Below are positions 17,507 through 29,492 of a DNA stretch of 64,000 nt, in pieces. The notes under the pieces were generated by a model, which had not been told where the DNA came from, searched no databases, and worked only from the letters and a program-made list of their open reading frames with translations. This stretch comes from Metabacillus halosaccharovorans (lineage in GTDB: Bacteria > Bacillota > Bacilli > Bacillales > Bacillaceae): NCBI RefSeq assembly GCF_002019635.1, contig NZ_KV917371.1:310001-374000 (forward strand), in the 5' to 3' direction. The first letter of the stretch is position 1, and every line of letters begins with the position of its first letter. A program made the position numbers and the translations under genes.

Positions 17507-19057
17507 AACCACTTGCTTTTGTTTTTTTGCAAAGATCGTAATAAATGCTCCCACTAAAAGAATGATACTAACAAAGCCAATTACACTGCTTCCTGTAAAG
17601 CCTAAAACCAGATAACCAACTGCTGCTATTCCACCGCCTATAATTGCATAAGGCAATTGAGTCATAACGTGATCTATATGATGACTTCCCGCTCCTGTCG
17701 AGGATAGAATGGTTGTATCAGAAATAGGTGAACAATGGTCTCCTAGTACTGATCCTGCAAGAACTGCTGCCATGGCCGGAAGAAGCATATTAATATCCGT
17801 TGCGGCTGTAATTTCTCCCGCAATTGGCAGCATAATTCCGAATGTACCCCAAGATGTCCCTGTTGCAAATGCCATAAATCCAGCAAGAACAAACATAACA
17901 ACTGGTAGATATGATAGATCTAAATTAGATTTTTCTACCAATCCTGCCAAATATTCACCCGTACTCAATTGGCCGATCAAATCAACAATAACCCATGCAA
18001 ATAAAAGAATATAAATGGCCGGTAGCATGGATTTAATTCCTTCTTTCACTGCTAAAGGTAAATAACTAGCCTTTATTCCTTTCGCTAAAAACAGGATGAT
18101 TGTAATGGCTAACCCAAAAAGCCCTCCATATAATAGGGATGCAGAAACATCCGTGTTTTCAAATATCGTAAAAATTGTTACATCCGCTTTATCTTCAATC
18201 GCACTATATCCTGTGTACAACATAGATGAAACTGTTCCAATAATTAGGGAGATGATTGGCCAAACTAGATTTCCTATTGTTCCTTTGTCACTAGTTGGCA
18301 AGTCTTCTTTCACTTCACCAAGTACCTCTTTATTTGGATCAACAACTTGACCTGTCTCAATTGCTCGATTTTCGTGGATTTTCATTGGACCGATATTAAT
18401 ATTGAATACAGCAACGGCAAAAACTAAAGCTAATGCTGCGATAACATAATAATTCATCGGTACCATCGCCATAAAAGCACCTAGTGGCGTATACTCTGAT
18501 ACTCCGTGCGTAGTTAGAATTGTTGCAATCATTGCTATAATATAAGCACCCCAGCTTGATACAGGTGAAACAACACAAACTGGCGCTGAAGTGGAATCAA
18601 TAATATAAGCAAGCTTAGCTCTGGATACTTTTTGGCGATCTGTAATCGGGCGACTAACCTGCCCAACTGCAAGTGCATTAAAATAATCATCGATAAAAAT
18701 TAAGATCCCGAGCAATGCTGCTGTTAACTGTGCACCAGCACGGGTTTTTACACGTTTTTTTGCCCACTCACCAAAAGCGCGGCTTCCGCCTGAAATAGAG
18801 ATAAGTGCTGTGACAATTCCTAAGATTAACAGGAATAAAATAATATAAACATTCCAGGTATTCACTTCTCCGTCAGAATAAAAAACACCTTGAATTGCCT
18901 TTAATATGACCATTCCTGAACCCGTGATTGAAAATTCTTCAATCAATAACGCCGCTGATATTATCCCTACTCCAAGAGATAATAAAACTCTTCTTGTCAA
19001 AATCACCATTAAAATGGCGATAATTGGTGGAATAATAGAAAAAATAGTTCCTGCCAT
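17492..19057 (-). CDS. NhaC-family Na+/H+ antiporter-type transporter, probable lysine transporter (LysW type)
   Basis: A 521-residue integral membrane protein of the NhaC antiporter family with about 12 helices and the conserved ILIFIDDYFNALAVG and HCSPISDTTI segments. NhaC relatives exchange Na+ for H+ or for organic acids. Here the gene is preceded by a clear lysine riboswitch with its own terminator. Comparative work on lysine riboswitches assigned such NhaC members (LysW) to lysine uptake. I therefore favour lysine import over housekeeping Na+ export. The ATG has GGGAGG 12 nt upstream, inside the terminator stem. Confidence 0.85.
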   Translation of the reverse strand: MAGTIFSIIPPIIAILMVILTRRVLLSLGVGIISAALLIEEFSITGSGMVILKAIQGVFYSDGEVNTWNVYIILFLLILGIVTALISISGGSRAFGEWAKKRVKTRAGAQLTAALLGILIFIDDYFNALAVGQVSRPITDRQKVSRAKLAYIIDSTSAPVCVVSPVSSWGAYIIAMIATILTTHGVSEYTPLGAFMAMVPMNYYVIAALALVFAVAVFNINIGPMKIHENRAIETGQVVDPNKEVLGEVKEDLPTSDKGTIGNLVWPIISLIIGTVSSMLYTGYSAIEDKADVTIFTIFENTDVSASLLYGGLFGLAITIILFLAKGIKASYLPLAVKEGIKSMLPAIYILLFAWVIVDLIGQLSTGEYLAGLVEKSNLDLSYLPVVMFVLAGFMAFATGTSWGTFGIMLPIAGEITAATDINMLLPAMAAVLAGSVLGDHCSPISDTTILSSTGAGSHHIDHVMTQLPYAIIGGGIAAVGYLVLGFTGSSVIGFVSIILLVGAFITIFAKKQKQVVKERA

Positions 19058-19063
19058 AATGTT

Positions 19064-19096
19064 AAAAAGCCTCCCATTCTTTAATAATGGAAGGCT
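19064..19096 (-). terminator. Riboswitch expression-platform terminator that also covers the ribosome binding site
   Basis: A 10-bp stem (19087-19096 with 19068-19077, one G-U pair), a 9-nt loop and five U follow the lysine aptamer. The 3' arm contains GGGAGG, the ribosome site of the transporter gene. Folding should thus both end transcription and hide the site. Confidence 0.85.
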
Positions 19097-19184
19097 CTGA
19101 ATTGATCATAGGATAATTTGTCTTTTTATTACATCCTAAAGAATAGAAAATAACAATTTTTCTTACTATGTTATCCTCCATCTC

Positions 19185-19360
19185 GATCAGTAGCCCTCCA
19201 TTATAGATTTCTATAATGACAGTATTACCTTTATTTAAAGTAATACCAGCAAATGTAACCTGACTAGCAAACATTTACTTCGGCAAAAAACCCTTTCCAA
19301 TATGATCTTCGATGTCATACTCACATATTGTACTTTTGTTTTCTGCGCCTCTACCTCATC
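19185..19360 (-). promoter_or_regulatory. Lysine riboswitch (L-box)
   Basis: On the minus strand the RNA reads GAGGUAGAGGCGC, then AAAGUA, GAAAGGGUUUUUUGCCGAAG, AAAUGUUUGCUAG...GGUUACAUUUGCUGG and finally GGAGGGCUACUG. These are the conserved blocks of the L-box aptamer in order, and P1 closes through GUAG/CUAC (19351-19354 with 19190-19193). High lysine should favour the downstream terminator and turn off the transporter. Confidence 0.93.
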
Positions 19361-19433
19361 GTGAGATAAGGTGATGTAGGTCAATATTTAGTATTATAAA
19401 AGCTATTCTACCAAAATAGTTGAATAAGAACAA

Positions 19434-20171
19434 CTATGGTTTTTTTGGTAATTCAATAGAATGGTCTGCACCTTCCCCACTGTTATAATATTCAGGGACT
19501 TCTCCTTGTTCTGTTTGGATGACAACCGGAATAGTATTTACTGCTTTTACTACATCTGTAGCAAACGGAATCACTACCTGCACACTTACTTCAACGAATA
19601 TAGCAATTTCATGAACAGCATTATTAATTCCATATTCCTCTGTTGTTCTTTTAATATCCGTAAATACATCTCCTATTAAATAGTATTCGATTGGTATTCC
19701 CGGTCCGAGTGTACTTAATATTGAGTTGCCTGTAATTTTCCCTAAAGGAATTTCATAAATAATTCCAGTATTACTCCCCTCTTCATTAAGCGTCATTCCA
19801 TGGAAATTGTTTCTTTCTATTTCCCCAAGCTTTTTTGTTACATTATCAGTTACTCTTTTCTTTGCCATTGTTACAGCTCGTTGATTAAATGTAAATGAAT
19901 TCACATTTCCTTCAGAATCCTTGTCAATTTTAACTAAATTCTCTTGTTCTTCATTTGTTAATATTTCTTCTTCAACAGCATCATGAATGATCGTCGTTGC
20001 AACTTTATTGGCTTCTAACCTCGCAATCTTCATCATGGTGGATTCGATCTGAACGTTTACTATCCAGAAGCTTATGGAAGTGATCAATATAAAAATAACA
20101 CTTGTTAGTAATACAACATAACGAAAAGGTAAAGGCCCTCTACGCGGGCGTCGTCCGCGAAATTTAGCCAA
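19434..20171 (-). CDS. yunB: Sporulation protein YunB
   Basis: A 245-residue protein with a basic N-terminus rich in Arg, one membrane helix at about residues 18-38, and an extracytoplasmic remainder. It matches the YunB sporulation family, a SigE-regulon gene in B. subtilis. The start is TTG at 20171 behind GGAGG, about 8 nt upstream. The precise role in spore formation is not known to me. Confidence 0.9.
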   Translation of the reverse strand: MAKFRGRRPRRGPLPFRYVVLLTSVIFILITSISFWIVNVQIESTMMKIARLEANKVATTIIHDAVEEEILTNEEQENLVKIDKDSEGNVNSFTFNQRAVTMAKKRVTDNVTKKLGEIERNNFHGMTLNEEGSNTGIIYEIPLGKITGNSILSTLGPGIPIEYYLIGDVFTDIKRTTEEYGINNAVHEIAIFVEVSVQVVIPFATDVVKAVNTIPVVIQTEQGEVPEYYNSGEGADHSIELPKKP

Positions 20172-20258
20172 AACAAATCCCTCCTTTACAAGCTATGTTT
20201 ATGCATGTATGGAGGGATGTACGCTAATTTTTTATGATATTTTTCTCTCGAAGATGCG

Positions 20259-20561
20259 CTACATCATTTTAAGTAAAGCATCTCTTCCTTTTGTACCAAC
20301 GGTAATTCCACGCTTTTCAGCCTCATAAGTGACTGATTCTAAAGGGGCCTCGAGAAGTTGTTCAATGGTGCGGACTCCTACCGCACGACCTGCAATAATT
20401 CCCCTATCTTTGAGCTTTTCATTTAATAATGCGACATCAAGCGCGCCGCACATAATATATCCCTTTTCGTTTGTGATTGCCATAAAATTTGTCTTAGGCA
20501 ACGCAACCGTTATAGCTGTAAATTGGTTTCCATCAATGACGATTGGTGTCATAGTGACCAT
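20259..20561 (-). CDS. yunC: YunC family protein (DUF1805)
   Basis: A 100-residue cytosolic protein of the DUF1805/YunC family, with the signature GYIMCGALDVALLNEKLK and GRAVGVRTIEQLL. The start is Met 20561 (MVTMTPIV), matching the family N-terminus; AAGGAG lies 12 nt upstream. The reading frame is open to 20624 but without a ribosome site. The function is unknown. Confidence 0.88.
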   Translation of the reverse strand: MVTMTPIVIDGNQFTAITVALPKTNFMAITNEKGYIMCGALDVALLNEKLKDRGIIAGRAVGVRTIEQLLEAPLESVTYEAEKRGITVGTKGRDALLKMM

Positions 20562-20627
20562 TATTTCTCTACACTCCTTTCTTGTTATATTTTTATGAAC
20601 AAAGAAAGGATACGTGTAGATCAATGC

Positions 20628-22031
20628 CTATAGCTTCGTGGATTTCTTGCCTAATTTCCAGGCTAAAAGGTCTCGAAGCAACTCTGGCATATAGAAGATT
20701 TTTTTCTCGGCATGCCCGATTTCCGGATATAATGGTCCAAGTGTAAACATATCAATTGTTGCTACAGCATAAATGCGATCCGCTTGAATCTGTTCACCAT
20801 TTATAAAGATGTCTGTTACATGCTCCTTACCATCCTGTAATACCTTCATTCGAACATCAATTCCATCAAATACCATTCGTCCCATTACTTTCCCTCGAAA
20901 TCCTAATCCCTTTAATTTTAATTGTTCCATCTTTTCATCTCTTGACTGGACGATCACTTCTTTTAAAACATCACCTTTTAAGAAAACTTTACATGGGTTA
21001 ATAGGATGAGGGCATATTCGATGGAGATCCTTTTTTGTAACAGGACCTTTTTGTAAGGGCGCTAAAATAATCCCGGAATTCACCATAGCTACTTCACCAT
21101 CACACCACTCTTTAATGGCCTGAACAAGGAGCTCTGGAAAAGTAGAGTCTTGAAACCAATCAAGAGATAAATTTTCTCTTGATGTACCTACAACTTCTGA
21201 AAGAATTTGATCACTTTCCAAACTCGTTTGCTGCAACCATTGAATCGTTTCTTCACAAACCTCTTTTTCATGATCCATCGGATAAACGGTTGCTTTATGA
21301 GTTATTATCTTTTTTTCTTCTGTATCGATTGTTAAGGAAATATGACCGATGTAACGCCCGTATTTTCCTGCTCCTGCTATAAGAGTTTGGTTGATCTCTT
21401 TTCCCTCTGGTAGTACGTGATGAGTATGTCCCCCAATAATAACATCAATATCCGGAAACTCATTTGCAATGATTTCATCATCACTAATTCCTAAATGGGA
21501 CATAAGAACAATAATATCAACCTGATCCTTAACCTGCTGAATGGTTTCTGTTAAACTTTGAAAAGGATCTTTAACTTTCCAACCTAATAATTCATAAAAT
21601 TTCTCATAAAAAACAGTTACACCTAATAAAGCGATTTTCGTTCCATTATGTAATGTTAAAATATGATATGGCACAACCCATTTAGGTCTCTCGCCTAATT
21701 CTGTATACAGGTTTGAAAGAATGACCGGAAACTGCGCATCCTCATAAAGCATATCAAGATCATCATGAGAAAACGTAATGCCTTCGTTGTTTCCAATGGT
21801 CACTGCATCATACTGCAAATGATTTAATAAATGAACATTTGCCTTCCCTTTTGTTGCCTCCGTAATTGGATGAAAGCGATCAGCATGGTCACCAATATCG
21901 AGTAAAATCATTTGTTCCTGTTGTTCAGCATGATATGTCTTTTTTGTCTTTAGAAACTGAACAATAGATGGCCAGTTTTCAAAATGACTATGTAAATCGT
22001 TTGTATGATATAGATGAACCGTCTCTAACAT
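20628..22031 (-). CDS. yunD: Metallophosphoesterase / 5'-nucleotidase family protein YunD
   Basis: A 467-residue UshA-like protein. The N-terminal metallophosphoesterase domain shows YHTNDLHSH (Asp12, His14), GDHAD, GNNEG (where GNHE is usual) and GGHTHH. The C-terminal 5'-nucleotidase substrate domain covers about residues 290-460. No signal peptide is present, so it should act in the cytosol, unlike UshA. Nucleotides or related phosphoesters are likely substrates. It lies upstream of yunC on the same strand. Confidence 0.88.
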   Translation of the reverse strand: MLETVHLYHTNDLHSHFENWPSIVQFLKTKKTYHAEQQEQMILLDIGDHADRFHPITEATKGKANVHLLNHLQYDAVTIGNNEGITFSHDDLDMLYEDAQFPVILSNLYTELGERPKWVVPYHILTLHNGTKIALLGVTVFYEKFYELLGWKVKDPFQSLTETIQQVKDQVDIIVLMSHLGISDDEIIANEFPDIDVIIGGHTHHVLPEGKEINQTLIAGAGKYGRYIGHISLTIDTEEKKIITHKATVYPMDHEKEVCEETIQWLQQTSLESDQILSEVVGTSRENLSLDWFQDSTFPELLVQAIKEWCDGEVAMVNSGIILAPLQKGPVTKKDLHRICPHPINPCKVFLKGDVLKEVIVQSRDEKMEQLKLKGLGFRGKVMGRMVFDGIDVRMKVLQDGKEHVTDIFINGEQIQADRIYAVATIDMFTLGPLYPEIGHAEKKIFYMPELLRDLLAWKLGKKSTKL

Positions 22032-22084
22032 ATTCCTCTCTCCTTATTTACTGTGCCAACAACATGAGACCATACAAAAATGAC

Positions 22085-22948
22085 CTAGTCCTCATCTGAA
22101 AACAAGCTTAACTGTTTTTCAGCAAGTCCGGAATATTGTATTCCTAATAATGATATCATCATCTTTGCATTATCTGCTGCATCACCACCAGAGTTATTAT
22201 TAAAAAGCATATAAACTGTTTCTGTGCGGCTTTTAATTTTTGATAGATGTTCTTGCCATTCTTGCAATTCCTGCTCATTATATCTGTATAAATATCGTAC
22301 ATCCCGCCAGTTATCACCATTTGCAGGCTTGTTCCATCCATATACATTACGGCCATGAAGTCGAATCAAGGTCTTATGGGGATTTGTAGGCTGTAATACA
22401 GTAGGAATCGATCTTTCGCCAGCCTGCGGTTCATCAACGATACTGTGAATCCATCCCTCAGACTCCATAAAACGTAATGTTTTTTCATAGTAAGTTGGTG
22501 AAAACCAGGAACGATTACGAAATTCAAGCGCAACCTCTGTATCTCCCATTATTTCTCGACACCATTTTAAATAAGCGACATTCTCCTTCGTACAAGAAAA
22601 CCATGGTGGAAATTGAAACAGCACCATTGCAAGTTTATTAGATGCTTTTAACGGTTCGAGTGACTTGAGGTAAGCATTGAACATATCAATTTTATTGTCA
22701 AAAGGAATTTCCTCCCGAAGATGGCCCGTCATTCCTTGATAGGCTTTTGCAATAAATTGAAAGGTTTCGGGTGTATCTCTGACCCACTTTTCCATATTAC
22801 GCTCGGGTTGAATGGCATAAAATGAAGAATCAATTTCGACCGTTGGAAAATGAGCAGAGTATTCCTGTAATTTGCTTTTTGTATTTGAGTTCATGTAGAG
22901 AGAATCATGATCTCCCCATCCGGTTAATCCAATTTGAATGGTTGACAT
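22085..22948 (-). CDS. yunF: DUF72 family protein YunF
   Basis: A 287-residue protein of the DUF72 family, a TIM-barrel-like fold, beginning MSTIQIGLTGWGDHDSLY. The conserved LVMVLFQFPPWF-like and ALEFRNRSWF blocks and YMLFNNNSGG near the end are present. The biochemical function of the family is not established. In B. subtilis yunE lies between yunD and yunF; here it is missing. Confidence 0.88.
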   Translation of the reverse strand: MSTIQIGLTGWGDHDSLYMNSNTKSKLQEYSAHFPTVEIDSSFYAIQPERNMEKWVRDTPETFQFIAKAYQGMTGHLREEIPFDNKIDMFNAYLKSLEPLKASNKLAMVLFQFPPWFSCTKENVAYLKWCREIMGDTEVALEFRNRSWFSPTYYEKTLRFMESEGWIHSIVDEPQAGERSIPTVLQPTNPHKTLIRLHGRNVYGWNKPANGDNWRDVRYLYRYNEQELQEWQEHLSKIKSRTETVYMLFNNNSGGDAADNAKMMISLLGIQYSGLAEKQLSLFSDED

Positions 22949-23024
22949 TCAGAATCACCCTGGAATATAGTTTTAGATTTTCTACCCATACTATACCACG
23001 TTCATAGATAGAAAGTTTAAAAAA

Positions 23025-23050
23025 AGGAACCGACATAATTGTCAGTCCCG
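23025..23050 (-). terminator. Terminator of the suf operon
   Basis: Minus-strand stem GGGACTGAC / GTCGGTTCC (two G-U pairs) with a 7-nt loop, followed by TTTTTTT, directly after sufB. Confidence 0.8.
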
Positions 23051-23065
23051 TTTTGTTTCATTATA

Positions 23066-24463
23066 TTAACCGATAGAACCTTCCATTTCGAACTTGATCA
23101 GACGGTTCATTTCTACTGCATATTCCATTGGAAGCTCTTTTGTAAATGGCTCAATGAAGCCCATTACGATCATTTCAGTTGCTTCTTCTTCTGAAATACC
23201 ACGGCTCATCAGATAGAATAATTGCTCTTCTGATACTTTCGATACTTTTGCTTCGTGCTCGAGTGAGATATTGTCGTTTAAGATCTCATTGTATGGAATC
23301 GTATCAGATGTTGATTGATTATCCATGATAAGTGTATCACACTCAATATTTGATCTTGCTCCTTCAGCTTTACGTCCAAAGTGAACAATACCACGATATG
23401 TTACTTTACCACCTTGTTTTGAGATGGATTTAGACACGATTGTTGATGATGTGTTTGGAGCAAGGTGAATCATTTTTGCCCCTGCATCCTGGTGTTGTCC
23501 TTTACCAGCTAATGCAATTGATAATGTCATACCTCTTGCACCTTCACCTCTAAGGATAACTGCAGGGTATTTCATTGTTAATTTCGAACCAATGTTACCA
23601 TCAATCCATTCCATTGTTGCATTCGCATCACAAACCGCACGCTTTGTAACAAGGTTAAATACGTTGTTTGCCCAGTTTTGGATTGTCGTATAACGGCAGT
23701 ATCCACCATCTTTTACAATGATTTCAACAACAGCACTGTGAAGTGAGTTTGTTGTATAAACTGGAGCAGTACATCCTTCAACATAATGTACATGTGCGCC
23801 TTCATCAACAATGATTAATGTACGCTCGAATTGACCCATGTTTTCAGAGTTAATACGGAAGTATGCTTGTAATGGAGTATCCACTTTTACGCCTTTTGGT
23901 ACATAAATAAATGATCCACCAGACCATACAGCTGAGTTAAGTGCAGAGAACTTATTGTCTGCAGCCGGAATAACCTTACCAAAGTGCTCACGGAAAATAT
24001 CTTCGTTTTCTTTTAACGCTGTATCCGTATCTTTGAAGACAATTCCAAGATCTTCTAAATCTTCTTTCATGTTATGGTAAACAACCTCTGATTCATACTG
24101 AGCTGATACACCAGCTAAATACTTTTGTTCTGCTTCAGGAATACCTAATTTATCAAATGTAGCTTTGATTTCCTCAGGCACCTCATCCCATGAACGTTCT
24201 GATTTCTCAGAAGGTTTTACATAATACGTAATTTCATCGAAATTAAGTGAAGCCAAATCTCCACCCCATTGTGGCATTGGCATATTATAAAAATGCTCTA
24301 AAGATTTCAAACGGAAATCAAGCATCCATTGTGGCTCATCTTTCATACGAGAGATTTCTTCCACTATCTCTTTCGTTAATCCTCGTTTAGAACGGAAGAT
24401 GGAAACATCCTTGTCAGCAAAACCATACTTGTAATCGCCGATTTCAGGTGCCTTTTTTGCCAT
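23066..24463 (-). CDS. sufB: Fe-S cluster assembly scaffold SufB
   Basis: A 465-residue beta-helix scaffold that, with SufC and SufD, assembles Fe-S clusters. It is highly conserved, with [20 protein letters not shown], the [10 protein letters not shown] segment and a C-terminal [19 protein letters not shown] motif shared with SufD. It is the last gene of sufC-sufD-sufS-sufU-sufB, the standard Firmicutes order. The ATG has GGAG 9 nt upstream. Confidence 0.97.
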   Translation of the reverse strand: MAKKAPEIGDYKYGFADKDVSIFRSKRGLTKEIVEEISRMKDEPQWMLDFRLKSLEHFYNMPMPQWGGDLASLNFDEITYYVKPSEKSERSWDEVPEEIKATFDKLGIPEAEQKYLAGVSAQYESEVVYHNMKEDLEDLGIVFKDTDTALKENEDIFREHFGKVIPAADNKFSALNSAVWSGGSFIYVPKGVKVDTPLQAYFRINSENMGQFERTLIIVDEGAHVHYVEGCTAPVYTTNSLHSAVVEIIVKDGGYCRYTTIQNWANNVFNLVTKRAVCDANATMEWIDGNIGSKLTMKYPAVILRGEGARGMTLSIALAGKGQHQDAGAKMIHLAPNTSSTIVSKSISKQGGKVTYRGIVHFGRKAEGARSNIECDTLIMDNQSTSDTIPYNEILNDNISLEHEAKVSKVSEEQLFYLMSRGISEEEATEMIVMGFIEPFTKELPMEYAVEMNRLIKFEMEGSIG

Positions 24464-24502
24464 CTACATTCACTCCAATCCAGTTAGATTTATAAGCGTA
24501 AA

Positions 24503-27451
<2,949 letters not shown>

Positions 27452-27473
27452 ACGTCTCTAATCCCCCTTACAA

Positions 27474-28259
27474 TTATGCTTCTTGTCCAACAGTTTCGTC
27501 TTCAATACCTAATTCTTGCTTAATCCAGTCATATCCTTCTGCTTCAAGACGTTGAGCTAATTCAGGACCACCTGATTTTACTACACGTCCTTGCATCATA
27601 ACATGTACTTTATCTGGTGTAATGTAGTTTAATAAGCGTTGGTAGTGAGTAATCATTAAGCAGCCGAATTCCTCACTGCGCATTTTGTTGATTCCTTTTG
27701 CTACAACTTTTAATGCATCGATATCAAGACCAGAATCGATTTCATCTAAGATCGCAATTTTTGGTTCAATCATCATTAACTGAAGAATTTCGTTACGTTT
27801 TTTCTCTCCGCCAGAAAATCCTTCATTTAAATAACGTTGTGCCATATCTTGATCCATTTCAAGCTCTTCCATATTAGCATCCATTTTACGGATAAATTTC
27901 ATTAATGAAATCTCGTCTCCTTCTTCACGACGAGCATTAATGGAAGAACGTAAGAAGTCAGCATTTGTAACCCCACTGATTTCACTTGGGTATTGCATTG
28001 CTAAGAACAGACCTGCACGAGCACGCTCGTCAACTTCCATTTCAAGTACATCTTCACCATCCAATGTGATACTGCCTTTTGTCACTTCATATTTAGGGTG
28101 ACCCATAATTGCTGAAGATAAAGTTGATTTCCCCGTTCCGTTTGGTCCCATGATTGCGTGGAACTCTCCGCCTTTTATTTCAAGATTTACACCTTTAAGA
28201 ATTTCTTTCCCATCAATTTCTACGTGTAAATCCTTAATGATTAATGTAGAACCTGCCAT
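27474..28259 (-). CDS. sufC: Fe-S cluster assembly ATPase SufC
   Basis: A 261-residue ABC-type ATPase. Walker A is GPNGTGKST, the signature is FSGGEKKR and Walker B is IAILDEIDSG. ATP hydrolysis drives conformational change of SufB/SufD. The start is Met 28259 with GGAGGG 8 nt upstream; the frame continues to 28301 but without a ribosome site. It is the first gene of the suf operon. Confidence 0.97.
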   Translation of the reverse strand: MAGSTLIIKDLHVEIDGKEILKGVNLEIKGGEFHAIMGPNGTGKSTLSSAIMGHPKYEVTKGSITLDGEDVLEMEVDERARAGLFLAMQYPSEISGVTNADFLRSSINARREEGDEISLMKFIRKMDANMEELEMDQDMAQRYLNEGFSGGEKKRNEILQLMMIEPKIAILDEIDSGLDIDALKVVAKGINKMRSEEFGCLMITHYQRLLNYITPDKVHVMMQGRVVKSGGPELAQRLEAEGYDWIKQELGIEDETVGQEA

Positions 28260-28561
28260 ATTGAAAACCCTCCATGTTATATAAAGTTTACTAATTCTCA
28301 TTTTATTCTCATTCTAATATTATAACAAATGAAAAGTGAACACAACCTTTATGAAATATAGTCGAAAATTGTCGTGTGATAAATCCATGTCTTTCATACA
28401 TTTACACTACAATGATATGTAGATAGAGAAATTAGCCAGTTTCTACTATATAACACATTTCTCTGTGAATCTACCCTTTAGGTACCTTGTATATTTTCTT
28501 CCTTTCTACTATAAAACATTCTCTAGGGATGAAATTTATTCTGCTTATATTATATTGGTTC
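28260..28561 (-). promoter_or_regulatory. suf operon promoter region with 9-bp direct repeats
   Basis: On the minus strand a TATAAT -10 lies at about 28317-28322 with a weak TTGTGT-like -35. Two copies of AATGAGAAT (28294-28302 and 28305-28313), 11 bp apart, lie just downstream of the -10, which is a likely place for a repressor. The rest of the gap is AT-rich with no coding signal. Confidence 0.5.
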
Positions 28562-28595
28562 AAATAAAAGAAGAATCAGTGTCTCCCACTGATTC
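28562..28595 (-). terminator. Terminator behind the ATT-start small gene
   Basis: A 9-bp perfect stem GAATCAGTG (28573-28581) / CACTGATTC (28587-28595) is followed on the minus strand by TTCTTTTATTT. It lies 19 bp after the small ORF's stop codon. Confidence 0.82.
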
Positions 28596-28613
28596 CCCGA
28601 TCATCTATAAATC

Positions 28614-28814
28614 CTACTTTTTCATTTTTCGTTCAAGATCTGCATAAATCAACTGACTTTTTCGGTATTCTTCTTCCCGACTCATTTCAACATCCATGCG
28701 TTTATCATGCTTTCTAGCATACTCTGCATATCCTATTCCGTGAGACTGATGCATCGCCTTTTCCATTTCCGGAGTAAATTTCAGGTCGAGTGAAGCTTGA
28801 TTCGAGTGAATAAT
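28614..28814 (-). CDS. Small hypothetical protein, probable ATT start codon
   Basis: A 66-codon frame whose C-terminal part reads LKFTPEMEKAMHQSHGIGY, then AEYARKHDKRMDVEMSREEE and YRKSQLIYADLERKMKK: a charged, helical, clearly protein-like sequence. No ATG, GTG or TTG lies in the first 16 codons after the in-frame stop. An ATT at 28812-28814 has AAAGG 8 nt upstream, an ideal spacing. A terminator follows. Either the gene starts with ATT, as infC does, or the start was lost by mutation. I do not recognise the family. Confidence 0.55.
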   Translation of the reverse strand: MIHSNQASLDLKFTPEMEKAMHQSHGIGYAEYARKHDKRMDVEMSREEEYRKSQLIYADLERKMKK

Positions 28815-28986
28815 GAATCAATCCTTTCAGCTTATTATTTATTACATAATAAGCATAGCAAGAATTTTCACTCAACTCAAAGTTCGTAAGATAATCTCAC
28901 AAACCATACTGTCTCATTACGAATCATTTTGTCAGATTAGATACACTATCTGTTGTTTTTCTCCTTGATTCTCTATTTTACTCAAC

Positions 28987-29358
28987 TTATTGGTTTAATT
29001 GATTCAATTCTTGAATACATTCCTGAACAAGTGTAACAGCTTGGCTCATCGCAGCTCCTCCACCAAAAGCTGCTGTAACACCAACTGCTTCCAGGATTTC
29101 CTCTTCACTTGCCCCGTTATCAAGACATCCTTTTGCATGGTAAATAATACAGTATTCGTCTTGGGTATTAATCGCAATGCCTAAAGCAATTAAATGCTTT
29201 TCCTTCTTAGAAAGTTTTCCTTCCTTAAAACATGCCTCTGTAAATGCATTATAATGTGTTGCAATGTCCGGCATTTTTTGAGTGAACATTCCTAAACCCA
29301 TTTTATATTCATGTAAAGCAGCTTCAGTAGAGGTCATAAGTTCTTCATTCTGTTCCAT
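28987..29358 (-). CDS. yurZ: Carboxymuconolactone decarboxylase (AhpD-like) family protein YurZ
   Basis: A 123-residue CMD-family protein. The CIIYHAKG segment holds the family's Cys-x3-His; the usual second active-site Cys of AhpD (CxxC) is replaced by Tyr, so alkylhydroperoxidase activity is doubtful. The start is Met 29358 with GGAG 9 nt upstream. The position between suf and met genes matches B. subtilis yurZ. Confidence 0.87.
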   Translation of the reverse strand: MEQNEELMTSTEAALHEYKMGLGMFTQKMPDIATHYNAFTEACFKEGKLSKKEKHLIALGIAINTQDEYCIIYHAKGCLDNGASEEEILEAVGVTAAFGGGAAMSQAVTLVQECIQELNQLNQ

Positions 29359-29445
29359 TTTACACAACTCCATTTCACCTATTTTTCACGGTTAGTATGC
29401 TTAACACATGATAAATGTATTCGGAATTTAAGCTATGGCTAGAAA

Positions 29446-29485
29446 AGAAAAAATGCTGACTACGAATTATCGTAGTCAGCATTTT
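29446..29485 (-). terminator. Terminator of metNPQ
   Basis: A 13-bp perfect stem (29452-29464 with 29471-29483) with A/T runs on both sides, just after metQ. Confidence 0.9.
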
Positions 29486-29492
29486 ATAGACA

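Noticed and set aside
19062-19274. A 70-residue frame on the minus strand upstream of the NhaC-family gene
   Set aside because: It lies wholly within the lysine riboswitch and its terminator; the sequence is explained by RNA structure and there is no supported start.
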